Shown one piece after another: positions 7,080 through 15,952 of a DNA stretch of 17,702 nt. The position numbers and the translations under genes were made by a program. The stretch spans positions 1 to 17,702 of the forward strand of contig FR882162.1 in the NCBI GenBank assembly GCA_000434935.1. The letters are read 5' to 3'. The notes beneath the pieces are model-generated. The model did no database searches, was not told the origin of the DNA, and worked only from the letters and a program-made list of their open reading frames with translations. Positions within the stretch are counted from its first letter, which is position 1. Each line of letters begins with the position of its first letter. Source of the stretch: Bacteroides sp. CAG:709 (GTDB lineage: Bacteria; Bacteroidota; Bacteroidia; Bacteroidales; UBA932).

Positions 7080-10043
7080 ATGAAAAAGAAACTGATTACA
7101 CTATTGTCATTAGTTGCTGTCTGCAGCATCTCTTTTGCACAGCAGTGGGCTCCGGCCGGTGAGAATATCCGGACCAGGTGGGCCGCTGAAGTAAACCCGG
7201 AAAATTGCCATGCGGAATATCCTAGACCGCAGATGGTACGCCCGGACTGGAAAAACCTCAATGGACTATGGGACTACGCCATCACGCCTAAAGACGTGGA
7301 ATCTATGCCGAAAACTGCCGACGGGCAGATTTTGGTGCCGTTCTGCGTGGAATCATCACTCTCAGGAGTAGGAAAACGCGTGAGTGGAGACCAACTGCTT
7401 TGGTATAGGACATCTCTTGTAAAACCGGCGAAATGGGACGGACGTAAGACCCTCCTTCATTTCGACGCCGTAGACTGGTCAGCAGAGATTTATATCAATG
7501 GGAAACAAATAGCCTCCCACACTGGCGGATTCACTGCATTTTCAGTGGATGTTACTGAATATCTGAGTGATACGCCTGCGGAACTGGTAGTGAAAGTCTG
7601 GGATCCTACCGACGACCCGGCATATTCGATTCCGCGCGGAAAGCAGGTTTCCGACCCTAACGGCATCTGGTATACCCCTGTTACAGGCATCTGGCAGAGC
7701 GTCTGGATGGAGGCTGTCAATGCAAGTGCACATATCACGGACTATAATGTGACCACGGACATTGCCACAGGCGAAATCTCCGTTACAGCTTCCTGTGAAG
7801 GCGCAGTCGACGGCGACAAGATTCGCGTGGACGTGCTTCGCCCGAAAGTAGGTTACAATACCGAAAAACCTGGCTGGAGCATATTCCGCAAGGGCCGCGC
7901 TACCGTTGCTGCAGGCGAAACCGCTACCGTGAAGGTTCGCCGTCCTAAACTCTGGAGCCCGGAAAAACCATATCTCTACGGCCTTAAAATAACATTGATC
8001 CGCGACGGAAAAGTCATCGACAAGGTTCAGGGATATACGGCAATGCGCAAGATTTCCGAGATGAAGGACGGAAAAGGCATCAAGAGACTCGCATTGAACG
8101 ACAATATCCTTTTCCAGTTCGGACCGCTGGATCAGGGCTGGTGGCCTGACGGACTTTATACTGCTCCTACAGCGGAAGCTCTCGTTTGGGACGTTGAAGC
8201 TACTAAGGAATTGGGCTTCAATATGATACGTAAACATATCAAGGTAGAACCGGCGCATTGGTATTATGCCTGCGACCGCCTCGGTATGATGGTTTGGCAG
8301 GATATGCCTTGCATCGGCTGTTACAATGAACGCAGCCAGTGGGGACAGGACGAAGACTGCTACGGCGCAGGAAGCGACTATTGGGCCCGCAATGAGGAAA
8401 ATATGAAGAATTACTATAAGGAGTGGACCGAAATAATTTCTCAGCTTAAAAAGTATCAGTCCATCGTCGTATGGGTACCTTTCAATGAGGCCTGGGGACA
8501 GTTCGACACCAAGACCGTCGCCGACTTCACCAAGACAATGGACCCTACCCGTCTGGTCAATGCCGCTTCGGGCGGTAACTGGATAAAGGGCGCCGGCGAA
8601 ATCCTCGACACCCATACATACCCTAATCCTTGTATGCGCATCCTTGACAGCGCCATGGTCAATGTCCTCGGCGAATATGGCGGCATCGGACGCCCTGTAG
8701 AGGGCCACACATGGGATATCGGCCGCAAATGGGGATATATCCAGTATGACACGGAGAAAAAGGTTACCGACACATATTGCATGTACGCACGCGACCTCAT
8801 CGACATAAAACAGAATGACTGGTGTGCAGCCGCAGTCTATACACAGACGACCGATGTGGAAGGCGAAGTGAACGGATTCTACACGTACGACCGTGAGGTT
8901 CTTAAAGTAGACGCAAAACGCGTCCGCGAGGCCAATGAAGCTGTCATCAATGCTCCGTTGGAGGCTACTGTTCCTATTGTACGCCCGTCCGCATTCCATT
9001 ATAAGGATCCTTCTGCCGGAGTACGTAACCAGTTGAACCTGTATGCATTGCGCAATGGTGACCTTACCATGCAGGTGACCGATTTCGGTGCCCGTGTAAT
9101 CAGCCTTTTCGCTCCGGACAGAAACGGAAACATTGACGATATCATAGTCGGTTATGGAGAGGGTGAGAAATATGTGCACAATACCGGCGAGCGATTCCTC
9201 GGTGCGACTGTGGGACGTGTGGCGAACCGTATCGGAGGCGGTAGATTTACCCTTGACGGTGTCACTTACAATCTGCCTAAGAACAACAACGGACAGACAT
9301 TGCACGGCGGCCTTCTCGGTATAGATATGGTGGTCTGGAAATTGAAAGAGCGTACGGATTCTTCCATAACTCTCTCATATACAGCGCATGACGGTCAGGA
9401 CGGATTCCCTGGAAACCTCAGCATTGACCTTACATATACCCTCACCTCCGACAACGGCCTCGACATCGCTTACAAGGCTACGACCGACAAGGCCACGCCT
9501 GTCAACCTTTCAAACCACGCGTTCTATAACCTGCATGGCAGCAAGGGCGGCACAATCCTCGACCACGTGATTACCATCAATGCCGACAAGGTTACCCCTG
9601 TAGACAAGGTCCTGATTCCTACAGGCGAACATCTTGCCGTGGATGGAACGCCGTTCGATTTCCGCCAGCCTCATGCGATAGGCGAGAGAATCGGCGAAAA
9701 TCACCCTCAGTTGGCGTTCTGCGGAGGATATGACCTTAACTGGGAACTCAATGTTCCGTCAGACGGCAATCTCCATAGTGTCTGCACCGTAAGTGACCCT
9801 ACGACCGGCCGCAAGATGGAAATCCTTACTGACCAGCCTGGTCTTCAATTCTATAGCGGAAACTTCTTCGACGGCTCATATTGCGGCAAGGTGGAAGGTC
9901 AGCCTATCGGTTATCGTGAAGCCCTGGCTCTGGAGACCCAGAAGTGGCCTGATTCGATAAACCATCCTGGGTTCACAGACACCGTTCTACGTCCGGGAGA
10001 GGTCTACACCCAGCATACCATCTACAAGTTCTCCGCTGAATAG
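7080..10043 (+). CDS. Exported fusion protein: glycoside hydrolase family 2 + aldose 1-epimerase (GalM-like)
   Basis: A 987-aa predicted exported enzyme. Residues 1 to about 20 are a signal peptide (MKKK, then a hydrophobic stretch ending SISFAQQ) with no clear lipobox. About 30-215 is the GH2 N-terminal sugar-binding domain (YPRPQMVRPDWKNLNGLW, DPNGIWYTPVTGIWQSVW), about 217-320 the immunoglobulin-like domain, and about 325-620 the TIM barrel. The acid/base is E470 in VPFNEAWGQ and the nucleophile E532 in LGEYGG. From about residue 652 a complete galactose-mutarotase-like domain follows. Its putative catalytic residues are H742 (QTLHGG), H813 (NLSNHAFYN) and E952 (LALETQKWPDS); their spacing resembles Lactococcus GalM H96/H170/E304. 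The expected pairing is release of a hexose from a beta-linked glycan and interconversion of its anomers. The GH2 substrate (beta-galactoside or another beta-glycoside) cannot be read from sequence. It appears monocistronic, bounded by terminators. Confidence 0.93.
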   Translation: MKKKLITLLSLVAVCSISFAQQWAPAGENIRTRWAAEVNPENCHAEYPRPQMVRPDWKNLNGLWDYAITPKDVESMPKTADGQILVPFCVESSLSGVGKRVSGDQLLWYRTSLVKPAKWDGRKTLLHFDAVDWSAEIYINGKQIASHTGGFTAFSVDVTEYLSDTPAELVVKVWDPTDDPAYSIPRGKQVSDPNGIWYTPVTGIWQSVWMEAVNASAHITDYNVTTDIATGEISVTASCEGAVDGDKIRVDVLRPKVGYNTEKPGWSIFRKGRATVAAGETATVKVRRPKLWSPEKPYLYGLKITLIRDGKVIDKVQGYTAMRKISEMKDGKGIKRLALNDNILFQFGPLDQGWWPDGLYTAPTAEALVWDVEATKELGFNMIRKHIKVEPAHWYYACDRLGMMVWQDMPCIGCYNERSQWGQDEDCYGAGSDYWARNEENMKNYYKEWTEIISQLKKYQSIVVWVPFNEAWGQFDTKTVADFTKTMDPTRLVNAASGGNWIKGAGEILDTHTYPNPCMRILDSAMVNVLGEYGGIGRPVEGHTWDIGRKWGYIQYDTEKKVTDTYCMYARDLIDIKQNDWCAAAVYTQTTDVEGEVNGFYTYDREVLKVDAKRVREANEAVINAPLEATVPIVRPSAFHYKDPSAGVRNQLNLYALRNGDLTMQVTDFGARVISLFAPDRNGNIDDIIVGYGEGEKYVHNTGERFLGATVGRVANRIGGGRFTLDGVTYNLPKNNNGQTLHGGLLGIDMVVWKLKERTDSSITLSYTAHDGQDGFPGNLSIDLTYTLTSDNGLDIAYKATTDKATPVNLSNHAFYNLHGSKGGTILDHVITINADKVTPVDKVLIPTGEHLAVDGTPFDFRQPHAIGERIGENHPQLAFCGGYDLNWELNVPSDGNLHSVCTVSDPTTGRKMEILTDQPGLQFYSGNFFDGSYCGKVEGQPIGYREALALETQKWPDSINHPGFTDTVLRPGEVYTQHTIYKFSAE

Positions 10044-10062
10044 GGGAGTTCACGACAATACA

Positions 10063-10106
10063 AACATCCGTGTGCAGGCGCGAAACCTTGCACACGGATG
10101 TTGTTT
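10063..10106. terminator. Bidirectional hairpin terminator between the GH2-epimerase and ThiL-like genes
   Basis: A perfect 14-bp inverted repeat, AACATCCGTGTGCA (10063-10076) and TGCACACGGATGTT (10089-10102), with a 12-nt loop. On the plus strand it is followed by a T-rich run from 10101 that reaches into the end of the convergent ThiL-like gene (stop at 10107). It should terminate the + strand transcript and probably also the - strand one. Confidence 0.8.
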
Positions 10107-11126
10107 TTATTCTTCGTCTTCAGGCCAGCCCTGTGCGTGGACCGGGAGCTCGGCACCTTCAGGCGTTACCAATACGGCTCCGACATCCGGTTTGGCCATG
10201 TGCCCGATTATGGAGAACGTCTGGAAGTCGTGACGGAAAGTCTCGTACGCAGACATTGGAATGACATACAGGAGTTTGAAATCGTCCCCTCCGTTCAATG
10301 CCGCCGATACCGGGTCGATGTTCAGTCTCTTTCCCGCTTCGAAAGAATTACCCTCGAACGGAATCTTGTCGGTGTAAATTTTGACGCCGAGCCCGCTGTC
10401 CCTCTGGAGTCTCTTCGCCACATCCGCAAGTCCTCGGTTCACGAGATAACCATAAGAAGGAATTATACCTGAATCGCCGAGTTGACTGACAATGTTCGCG
10501 TCAATCTCCGGCTTCAGGTAAGAAGCCACCAGCATCTTGTATCTTTCAATGTCCGGCTGACCGGTCAGCTCGCCGGCTTTCTCGAATTTCCGTTTTTCAC
10601 GCTCCAGCAGACTCATGCCCAAAAATGACGCTCCGACATTGCCCGATATGCATATAAGGTCCTTGCTGCTCGCGGATTTTCGATTCTCAGCGGTTTCAGG
10701 AAAGGTTATTCCGCTGATAACTATACTGATAGTCAATCCGTTACGTGACGGAACGAGGTCCAAATCCGCTCTACTGATTTGGTGCTCTTCTGCTGCTGTG
10801 CAGATACCATCCCACAATTCGCTCACCTGCGGCAGGTCCAATTTCGCCGAAATGCCCAATCTCACGGAAATCGACTGCGGTCTGGCAAGTGAAGCGTAAA
10901 GTTCTCCGACAGTACCGATGACGCACTTGTATCCGAGATGTTTCAATGGGAAATAAGTCAGGTCGAAGTCAATGCCTTCAAGCCATATTCTTGACGCGGT
11001 CCTCACCACGCTGCCTTTCTCTCCGCAGAGATAGGAAGTCCCGTCAGCCTGCTTGAAATGTGACTCCTCGAACAGAAGCCTTATGGCCTCGATTTTCCCT
11101 ATATCGCTGAAATTCTTGTTTTCCAT
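10107..11126 (-). CDS. ThiL-like (thiamine-monophosphate kinase / AIR synthase superfamily) protein, probably catalytically inactive
   Basis: A 339-aa protein whose framework matches Bacteroidota ThiL. The N-terminus ENKNFSDIGKIEAIRLLF, the block LEGIDFDLTYFPLKHLGYK (49-67), DLICISGNVGASFLGMSLLERE, and NGGDDFKLLY (278-287) are all recognisable. The residues that bind Mg-ATP and substrate in ThiL are largely replaced. GDDAA is GEKGS (35-39), TTD is ASR (44-46), the SD of the NxSD motif is GE (74-75), GGDT is DLDL (121-124), and SDGL is NRGL (230-233). The ATG at 11126 has GGAG nine bases upstream; the longer frame from 11144 uses TTG and overlaps the leader. No thiamine genes are adjacent. It may be a pseudo-kinase with a structural or binding role, or an enzyme with altered chemistry. 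The frame is intact, so it is not a decayed pseudogene. Confidence 0.78.
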   Translation of the reverse strand: MENKNFSDIGKIEAIRLLFEESHFKQADGTSYLCGEKGSVVRTASRIWLEGIDFDLTYFPLKHLGYKCVIGTVGELYASLARPQSISVRLGISAKLDLPQVSELWDGICTAAEEHQISRADLDLVPSRNGLTISIVISGITFPETAENRKSASSKDLICISGNVGASFLGMSLLEREKRKFEKAGELTGQPDIERYKMLVASYLKPEIDANIVSQLGDSGIIPSYGYLVNRGLADVAKRLQRDSGLGVKIYTDKIPFEGNSFEAGKRLNIDPVSAALNGGDDFKLLYVIPMSAYETFRHDFQTFSIIGHMAKPDVGAVLVTPEGAELPVHAQGWPEDEE

Positions 11127-11149
11127 GTCAAAATACTCCTTCAAAGGTG

Positions 11150-11157
11150 CAAAAGTA
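11150..11157 (-). promoter_or_regulatory. -7 promoter box for the ThiL-like gene
   Basis: The minus strand reads TACTTTTG, an exact TAnnTTTG match ending 23 nt before the ATG at 11126. The expected transcription start falls at about 11143, which makes translation from the TTG at 11144 impossible. No TTG sits at the right distance for a -33 element. Confidence 0.55.
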
Positions 11158-11201
11158 ATATTTTATTTCTAAATTCGTGCCCTCGAAGGATATACATATC
11201 A

Positions 11202-12065
11202 ATGTTCAATAACACAAAACACATGTCGATTACAAGTAAAATTTTAATTCTTGCTTCTGCCTTGGTCATGGCGATGCCGGTGGCTGCAAATGCGGGCACT
11301 CCTGATGAAATCACGGTCATCTCGTATAATATCAGAAATGGCGAGGCCAATGACGGGACGAATTCATGGCAATATCGCTATCCTACTTCTGCAATGATGA
11401 TTATGGACCAGAAACCGGACATCTTCGGGGTTCAGGAAGCCTATGACTACCAGGTGGCATACCTTAAAGAATATTGCGAAGGATACAAATGCGTAGGCGT
11501 GGGCAGGGAAGACGGAAAGCATGACGGCGAGCACATGTCGATTTTCTACAATTCCAAGACCGTGAAACTCCTCAAATGGGGCACATACTGGCTCTCCGAA
11601 ACCCCTGACAAGCCGTCACTCGGCTGGGATGCCGCATGTCGCAGGACTGCTACCTGGGCGCTCATGAAAGACAAGAAGAACGGCCGCAAGTTCTATTATG
11701 TGAACACGCATCTCGACCACGTGGGAATGCTGGCGCAGAAAAACGGACTAGCCCTCATCGTGGACCGTATCAAGGCCATGAACAAGGAAGGATATCCGAT
11801 GATTCTCACGGGAGACTTTAACGTGGAACCGTCAAATCCTGTATTGTCCGACCTCGACAAGATGATGACAAGTGCCAGAGACGCGGCAGTCAAGACCGAC
11901 AAAGGCGGAACTTACCACGGATGGGGCAAGGAAAGCGAAGTCATTGACCATATTTATTACTCGGGATTCAGCGCCTGCACGCTTTTCGAAATCGTCAAGA
12001 AGTCTTATCTCGACAGAAAATTCGTGTCAGACCACTATCCGGTGCGCGCAGTGCTGATTTTCTAG
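11202..12065 (+). CDS. Exported endonuclease/exonuclease/phosphatase (EEP) family protein
   Basis: A metal-dependent phosphodiesterase-fold protein (DNase I / sphingomyelinase / inositol-phosphatase superfamily) with a signal peptide (hydrophobic ILILASALVMAMPVAANAG), so it probably acts in the periplasm or outside the cell. Active-site motifs, numbered from 11202, are N43 in SYNIRN, E79 in GVQEAYDYQ, H170 in NTHLDHVG, D205 and N207 in TGDFNVEPSNP, IDHIYYS, and the terminal D277-H278 in SDHYPV. All catalytic positions appear intact in 287 aa, the usual size for a single-domain member. An in-frame ATG at 11223 (MSITSK) gives an equally good signal peptide and is a real alternative start. The substrate is unknown; this family includes nucleases and phospholipid or sugar-phosphate phosphatases. 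Its stop TAG (12063-12065) overlaps the dnaE stop on the other strand. A weak -7-like TAAATTCG lies at 11170-11177. Confidence 0.88.
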   Translation: MFNNTKHMSITSKILILASALVMAMPVAANAGTPDEITVISYNIRNGEANDGTNSWQYRYPTSAMMIMDQKPDIFGVQEAYDYQVAYLKEYCEGYKCVGVGREDGKHDGEHMSIFYNSKTVKLLKWGTYWLSETPDKPSLGWDAACRRTATWALMKDKKNGRKFYYVNTHLDHVGMLAQKNGLALIVDRIKAMNKEGYPMILTGDFNVEPSNPVLSDLDKMMTSARDAAVKTDKGGTYHGWGKESEVIDHIYYSGFSACTLFEIVKKSYLDRKFVSDHYPVRAVLIF

Positions 12066-15000
12066 GAAGCGTTCTTTCTGGAAACCTTGAATCTTAATCC
12101 CAGGTCTCTCACATCGGCGATAAAGTCAGCCGTGACGGAGATCTGGAATTTTTTGGATATGAACTCCACGGCATACTTCGTCTCAGGGTCATCCACATAG
12201 ATGGAAACAGGGATATTGCCCTTGCTGGACTTGAGCACATGCACCAGATTCTTCCTGAAATCAGGATTGAGAACCTGTGCGGGAATCTCTATCCCGAACT
12301 CTGAAATCATGCTGTCTGACAGATTTCCCAGAAGGCTTATCTTCTTGACCTTGAACTTGTAAGGGACATTGGTCATCTTGTCCTTGTCCTCCGGCTTGGT
12401 GAAATATGCCTCTCGGATTTCCCCCTCCACGAATACTGCGGTGTGGTCCTTCAGGTATTCCATGAAGGTCTCGTAATCCTTTCCGAAGAATGCCATCTCA
12501 TAATTGCCGCTGAAATCCTCGATTACGGCCTTGGCGTACGGTTTCCCTGACTTGGAAGTCTTGGTCTCCACACTGTTGATGAAACCTGCCACGCAGACTT
12601 TCATCTGCTTCTTCCCGCGCTCGCACTCCGCCACCAGGTCATCCAGGTTCGCCAGTTTGCAATTCGTGAAAGCATTGAGCTCGAACTCATATCTCTTCAA
12701 CGGATGGTCGGACAGATACATGCCCACCATTTCCTTCTCTTTCTGGAGAATTTCCAGGATATCAGGCTCCACCGTCATCATCGGCGGCTCCGGCTTCTCC
12801 ACCTTCAGCTCCGCCGCATCACCGAACAATGACGCCGCATCATCCTCTTCATTCTGTTTCGTGACAGAGGCGTAATTCATAAGATCGTCAATGAATTGCA
12901 GCCCGCTCTTTCCACATGCGAAATACCTGCCTCGTTCAATGCCGAAAGAATCGAATGCACCGGCATTGACAAGCGACTCCATTGCCTTTCTGTTGACCGT
13001 TCCGGACATCCGCACGCAGAAATCGTAGATGTCGGTGAACGGGCCGTGCTCGGTACGCTCCTTGACGATGGCGTCGACGATATTGGCACCGAAGCCTTTC
13101 ATTCCGCCCATTCCGAAGCGGATGTCGCCGTTCTTGTTCACGGTGAAGTTCGACTCGCTCTCATTCACATCCGGATTCAGAACTTTTATGCGATGCTTCT
13201 TGCAGTCTGCCATAATTGCCTGAATCTCAGTCATGTTGTTCTTGTTCATGCTGAGGTTGGCCGCCTGGAACTCCGACGGATAATGCGCCTTGAGCCAGCC
13301 AGTCTGGTAACTTACCCAGGCATAGCACGTAGCATGGGACTTGTTGAACGCGTAGGAAGCGAACTTCTCCCAGTCCTTCCAGATTTTCTTCAGGACCTCT
13401 TCAGGGTGCCCGTTCTTCTTTCCGCCCTCGATGAACTCTCCATACAGAGACTGAAGAATGTCAATCTTCTTCTTACCCATGGCTTTACGGAGCTTGTCCG
13501 CCTTACCTTTCGAGAAACCTGCCACCTTCTGGGAGATAAGCATCACCTGCTCCTGGTAGACGGTGACGCCGTAAGTTTCCTTCAGGAACTCCTCCATCGC
13601 AGGAAGGTCGTATGTGATAGGCTCCTCGCCACGTTTTCTGGCAACGAATGACGGAATGTAGTCCATAGGTCCCGGACGATAAAGCGCATTCATGGCGATA
13701 AGGTCCTCGAAACGCTCCGGATGCAGCTTCTGGAGCCACTCCATCATGCCCGGCGACTCGAACTGGAACACGCTCTTCGTATCACCGTTCGAATAAATCT
13801 CGTACGCCTTCGGGTCGTCGATAGGAATCTTCTCTATGTCAATGTCTATTCCGAACCTTTTCTTTACCTCCGCGAGACAAATCTTGATGATGGACAATGT
13901 CCTGAGCCCCAGGAAGTCCATCTTGAGCATACCCACATCCTCGATGAACGAGCCCTCATATTGGGAAACCCACACTTTCTGGTCCGTGGCCTTGTCTACG
14001 CCCAGGGTGATAGGAATATAATCCGTGAGGTTTCCACGGCCGATAATCATTGCGCAGGCATGGATACCTATCTGGCGGATGCAACCTTCAAGCTGGAGCG
14101 CGTATGTGAGCACTTCCTTGACCAGAGGAGAACCGTTTTCCAGCTCGTTTTTCAGTTCAGGAATATACTTTACGCAGTTTTTCAGCGTCGGTTTCTTGTC
14201 GACTTCCTTCTTGACGACCTTGAACCGCTTTCCGTCTTTTTCTATGACTTTTTCTCCGTCCTCCGGTTCCTCTCCCTCCTTCAATTCCACTTCAGAAGTC
14301 TCCGTTACGGAAATCGGCTTGTCAGGAATCATCTTGGTCAGCCTGTTCGACTCGTCCAGAGGCAACCGGCTGATACGCGCCACGTCCTTGATGGCACCCT
14401 TCGCCGCCATTGTGCCGAAAGTGATGACATGCGACACATGGTCCACGCCGTAATGGTCTTGTACATACTGGATTACGCGATAACGTCCGTCATCGTCGAA
14501 GTCCACGTCGATATCCGGCATTGACACACGCTCCGGGTTGAGGAAACGCTCGAACAGGAGATCGTACTTGATAGGGTCCAAATTGGTGATACCCAAGCAA
14601 TAAGCAACGGCGGAACCCGCAGCGGAACCACGGCCCGGTCCCACGGAAATGCCCTGCGCCCTCGCTGCCGCGATATAGTCCTGCACGATGAGGAAGTAGT
14701 CCGGGAAACCCATTCGGGAAATGGTCTTCAACTCGAAATCCAGACGCTCCGACGTCACCTCATCCAGAACATCGCCATAACGCTCATGCGCACCCTTGTA
14801 GCAAAGGTGGCAGAGGAATGCCACCGAATGACGGAACTCCTCCCCGCGGTCGTTGCCCTTCTCGTCGCATCTGCCCGCATCGATGACTCCCTTATATTTT
14901 TCCAGCTGATTGTCAATGTCTGCGAGAAAGTCCGGGTCGATCTGGAACTTGGGAAGAACGTGTCCACGGTCAATCGTGTAGCGCTCGATCTTGTCGCAAA

Positions 15001-15814
15001 TCTCTACCGTATTCGTGATGACTTCAGGATGGTCCGGGAACAATGCTGCCATCTCTTCCTCGCTTTTCAGATACTCCTGCTGGGTATATCTAAGTCTGTT
15101 AGGATCGTCAATAAACGCATTGGTTGTCAAGCAAATAAGCCTGTCATGCGCAGCTCCGTCCTCTTTTCTCACGAAATGGGAGTCGTTCGTGGCAATGACT
15201 TTCACACCATGTTTTTCCGCAAGGTCGAAAATTACCTCGTCATACTCCTTCTCCTTTTCGTAGACTTCAAGCGAAAGCCCCGGAACCTCCGTCTTATGGA
15301 GCATGACTTCCAAGTAGTAATCATCCTTGAACACCCTCTTGTGCCACTCTATGGCCTTTTCCGCCCCCGCTATGTCTCCTGCAAGGATGAGTCTCGGAAT
15401 CTCTCCCGCCATGCAGGCAGAAGAACAGATGATATCGTCATGATACTTCTCTATGACCTCGTGAGATACCCTCGGCTTGTAATACATACCCTCGATATGG
15501 CCGGTGGATACGATTTTCATCAAGTTCTTATAGCCGTTGTAGTTCTTCGCCAGCAGGATAAGGTGGTAATAACCCTTCTCCTTCACCCGGTGGTCTCCCT
15601 TGGAAACATAAATCTCGCATCCGATGATCGGTTTTACGTTCGGATGCTTGGCGGCGAACTTGAAAAATTCCTTCACGCCGTACATGTTTCCATGGTCCGT
15701 GATGGCAAGACCGGGCATGCCGAGTTCATCGGCTCTGTTGAACAGGTTTTCTATAGATGCCTGACCATCAAGAATGGAGTATTGCGTATGTACGTGGAGG
15801 TGAACGAATGCCAT
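12062..15814 (-). CDS. dnaE: DNA polymerase III subunit alpha
   Basis: The replicative polymerase catalytic subunit, 1250 aa. The N-terminal PHP domain has HLHVHTQYS (H5, H7, H9), AITDHGNMYG, GCEIYVS and IATNDSHF, so its metal-binding residues look largely intact, unlike E. coli DnaE. In the C-family polymerase core, SVGPGRGSAAGS precedes palm aspartates D434 and D436 in PDIDVDFD, and the third carboxylate region is IGIHACAMIIG. A Lys/Glu-rich insertion occupies about residues 499-540. A probable internal clamp-binding motif is ASLFG around S995-F997. An OB domain (about 1045-1140) and a C-terminal tail follow. The longer frame to 15841 would begin inside the -7 box; MAFVHLHVH at 15814 is the family start. 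It appears monocistronic, and no intrinsic terminator fits before the convergent EEP gene. Confidence 0.96.
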   Translation of the reverse strand: MAFVHLHVHTQYSILDGQASIENLFNRADELGMPGLAITDHGNMYGVKEFFKFAAKHPNVKPIIGCEIYVSKGDHRVKEKGYYHLILLAKNYNGYKNLMKIVSTGHIEGMYYKPRVSHEVIEKYHDDIICSSACMAGEIPRLILAGDIAGAEKAIEWHKRVFKDDYYLEVMLHKTEVPGLSLEVYEKEKEYDEVIFDLAEKHGVKVIATNDSHFVRKEDGAAHDRLICLTTNAFIDDPNRLRYTQQEYLKSEEEMAALFPDHPEVITNTVEICDKIERYTIDRGHVLPKFQIDPDFLADIDNQLEKYKGVIDAGRCDEKGNDRGEEFRHSVAFLCHLCYKGAHERYGDVLDEVTSERLDFELKTISRMGFPDYFLIVQDYIAAARAQGISVGPGRGSAAGSAVAYCLGITNLDPIKYDLLFERFLNPERVSMPDIDVDFDDDGRYRVIQYVQDHYGVDHVSHVITFGTMAAKGAIKDVARISRLPLDESNRLTKMIPDKPISVTETSEVELKEGEEPEDGEKVIEKDGKRFKVVKKEVDKKPTLKNCVKYIPELKNELENGSPLVKEVLTYALQLEGCIRQIGIHACAMIIGRGNLTDYIPITLGVDKATDQKVWVSQYEGSFIEDVGMLKMDFLGLRTLSIIKICLAEVKKRFGIDIDIEKIPIDDPKAYEIYSNGDTKSVFQFESPGMMEWLQKLHPERFEDLIAMNALYRPGPMDYIPSFVARKRGEEPITYDLPAMEEFLKETYGVTVYQEQVMLISQKVAGFSKGKADKLRKAMGKKKIDILQSLYGEFIEGGKKNGHPEEVLKKIWKDWEKFASYAFNKSHATCYAWVSYQTGWLKAHYPSEFQAANLSMNKNNMTEIQAIMADCKKHRIKVLNPDVNESESNFTVNKNGDIRFGMGGMKGFGANIVDAIVKERTEHGPFTDIYDFCVRMSGTVNRKAMESLVNAGAFDSFGIERGRYFACGKSGLQFIDDLMNYASVTKQNEEDDAASLFGDAAELKVEKPEPPMMTVEPDILEILQKEKEMVGMYLSDHPLKRYEFELNAFTNCKLANLDDLVAECERGKKQMKVCVAGFINSVETKTSKSGKPYAKAVIEDFSGNYEMAFFGKDYETFMEYLKDHTAVFVEGEIREAYFTKPEDKDKMTNVPYKFKVKKISLLGNLSDSMISEFGIEIPAQVLNPDFRKNLVHVLKSSKGNIPVSIYVDDPETKYAVEFISKKFQISVTADFIADVRDLGLRFKVSRKNAS

Positions 15815-15838
15815 AACAGTATCTTTCTTATAGACTGA

Positions 15839-15846
15839 CAAAGATA
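15839..15846 (-). promoter_or_regulatory. -7 promoter box for dnaE
   Basis: The minus strand reads TATCTTTG, an exact TAnnTTTG match ending 24 nt before the dnaE ATG at 15814. It fixes the translation start, because the upstream in-frame ATG at 15841 falls within the box. No -33 TTG is seen at the usual spacing. Confidence 0.55.
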
Positions 15847-15952
15847 CGAAAAATCCCCCGTTTTAAGGAGTATTTTTGCTCATCCGTAGGACGGCTTTAG
15901 TGATTTGTTGCTATTTTAAATTTAAAACCGACGTATTGACCATCGAATTTTT

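Noticed and set aside
7542..9305. 587-codon open frame on the minus strand opposite the GH2 gene
   Set aside because: It is in exact codon register with the GH2 frame, so it stays open simply because TTA, CTA and TCA codons are avoided there. The translation resembles no known protein, whereas the + strand frame has full GH2 and GalM motifs.
10063..10102. Long perfect inverted repeat considered as a mobile-element end or attachment site
   Set aside because: It lies between convergent stop codons with a T-rich tail, there is no second copy in the window, and no transposase or integrase is nearby. A bidirectional terminator explains it.
12896..15838. Long plus-strand open frames (12896-13651, 13721-14524, 14786-15838) opposite dnaE
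   Set aside because: They are antisense shadows of a strongly conserved DnaE frame with C/G-ending codons. No start context or recognisable motif was found.
15815..15841. Nine-residue N-terminal extension of DnaE
   Set aside because: Its start codon falls within the TATCTTTG -7 box, while DnaE proteins begin at the MxFVHLHVH segment.
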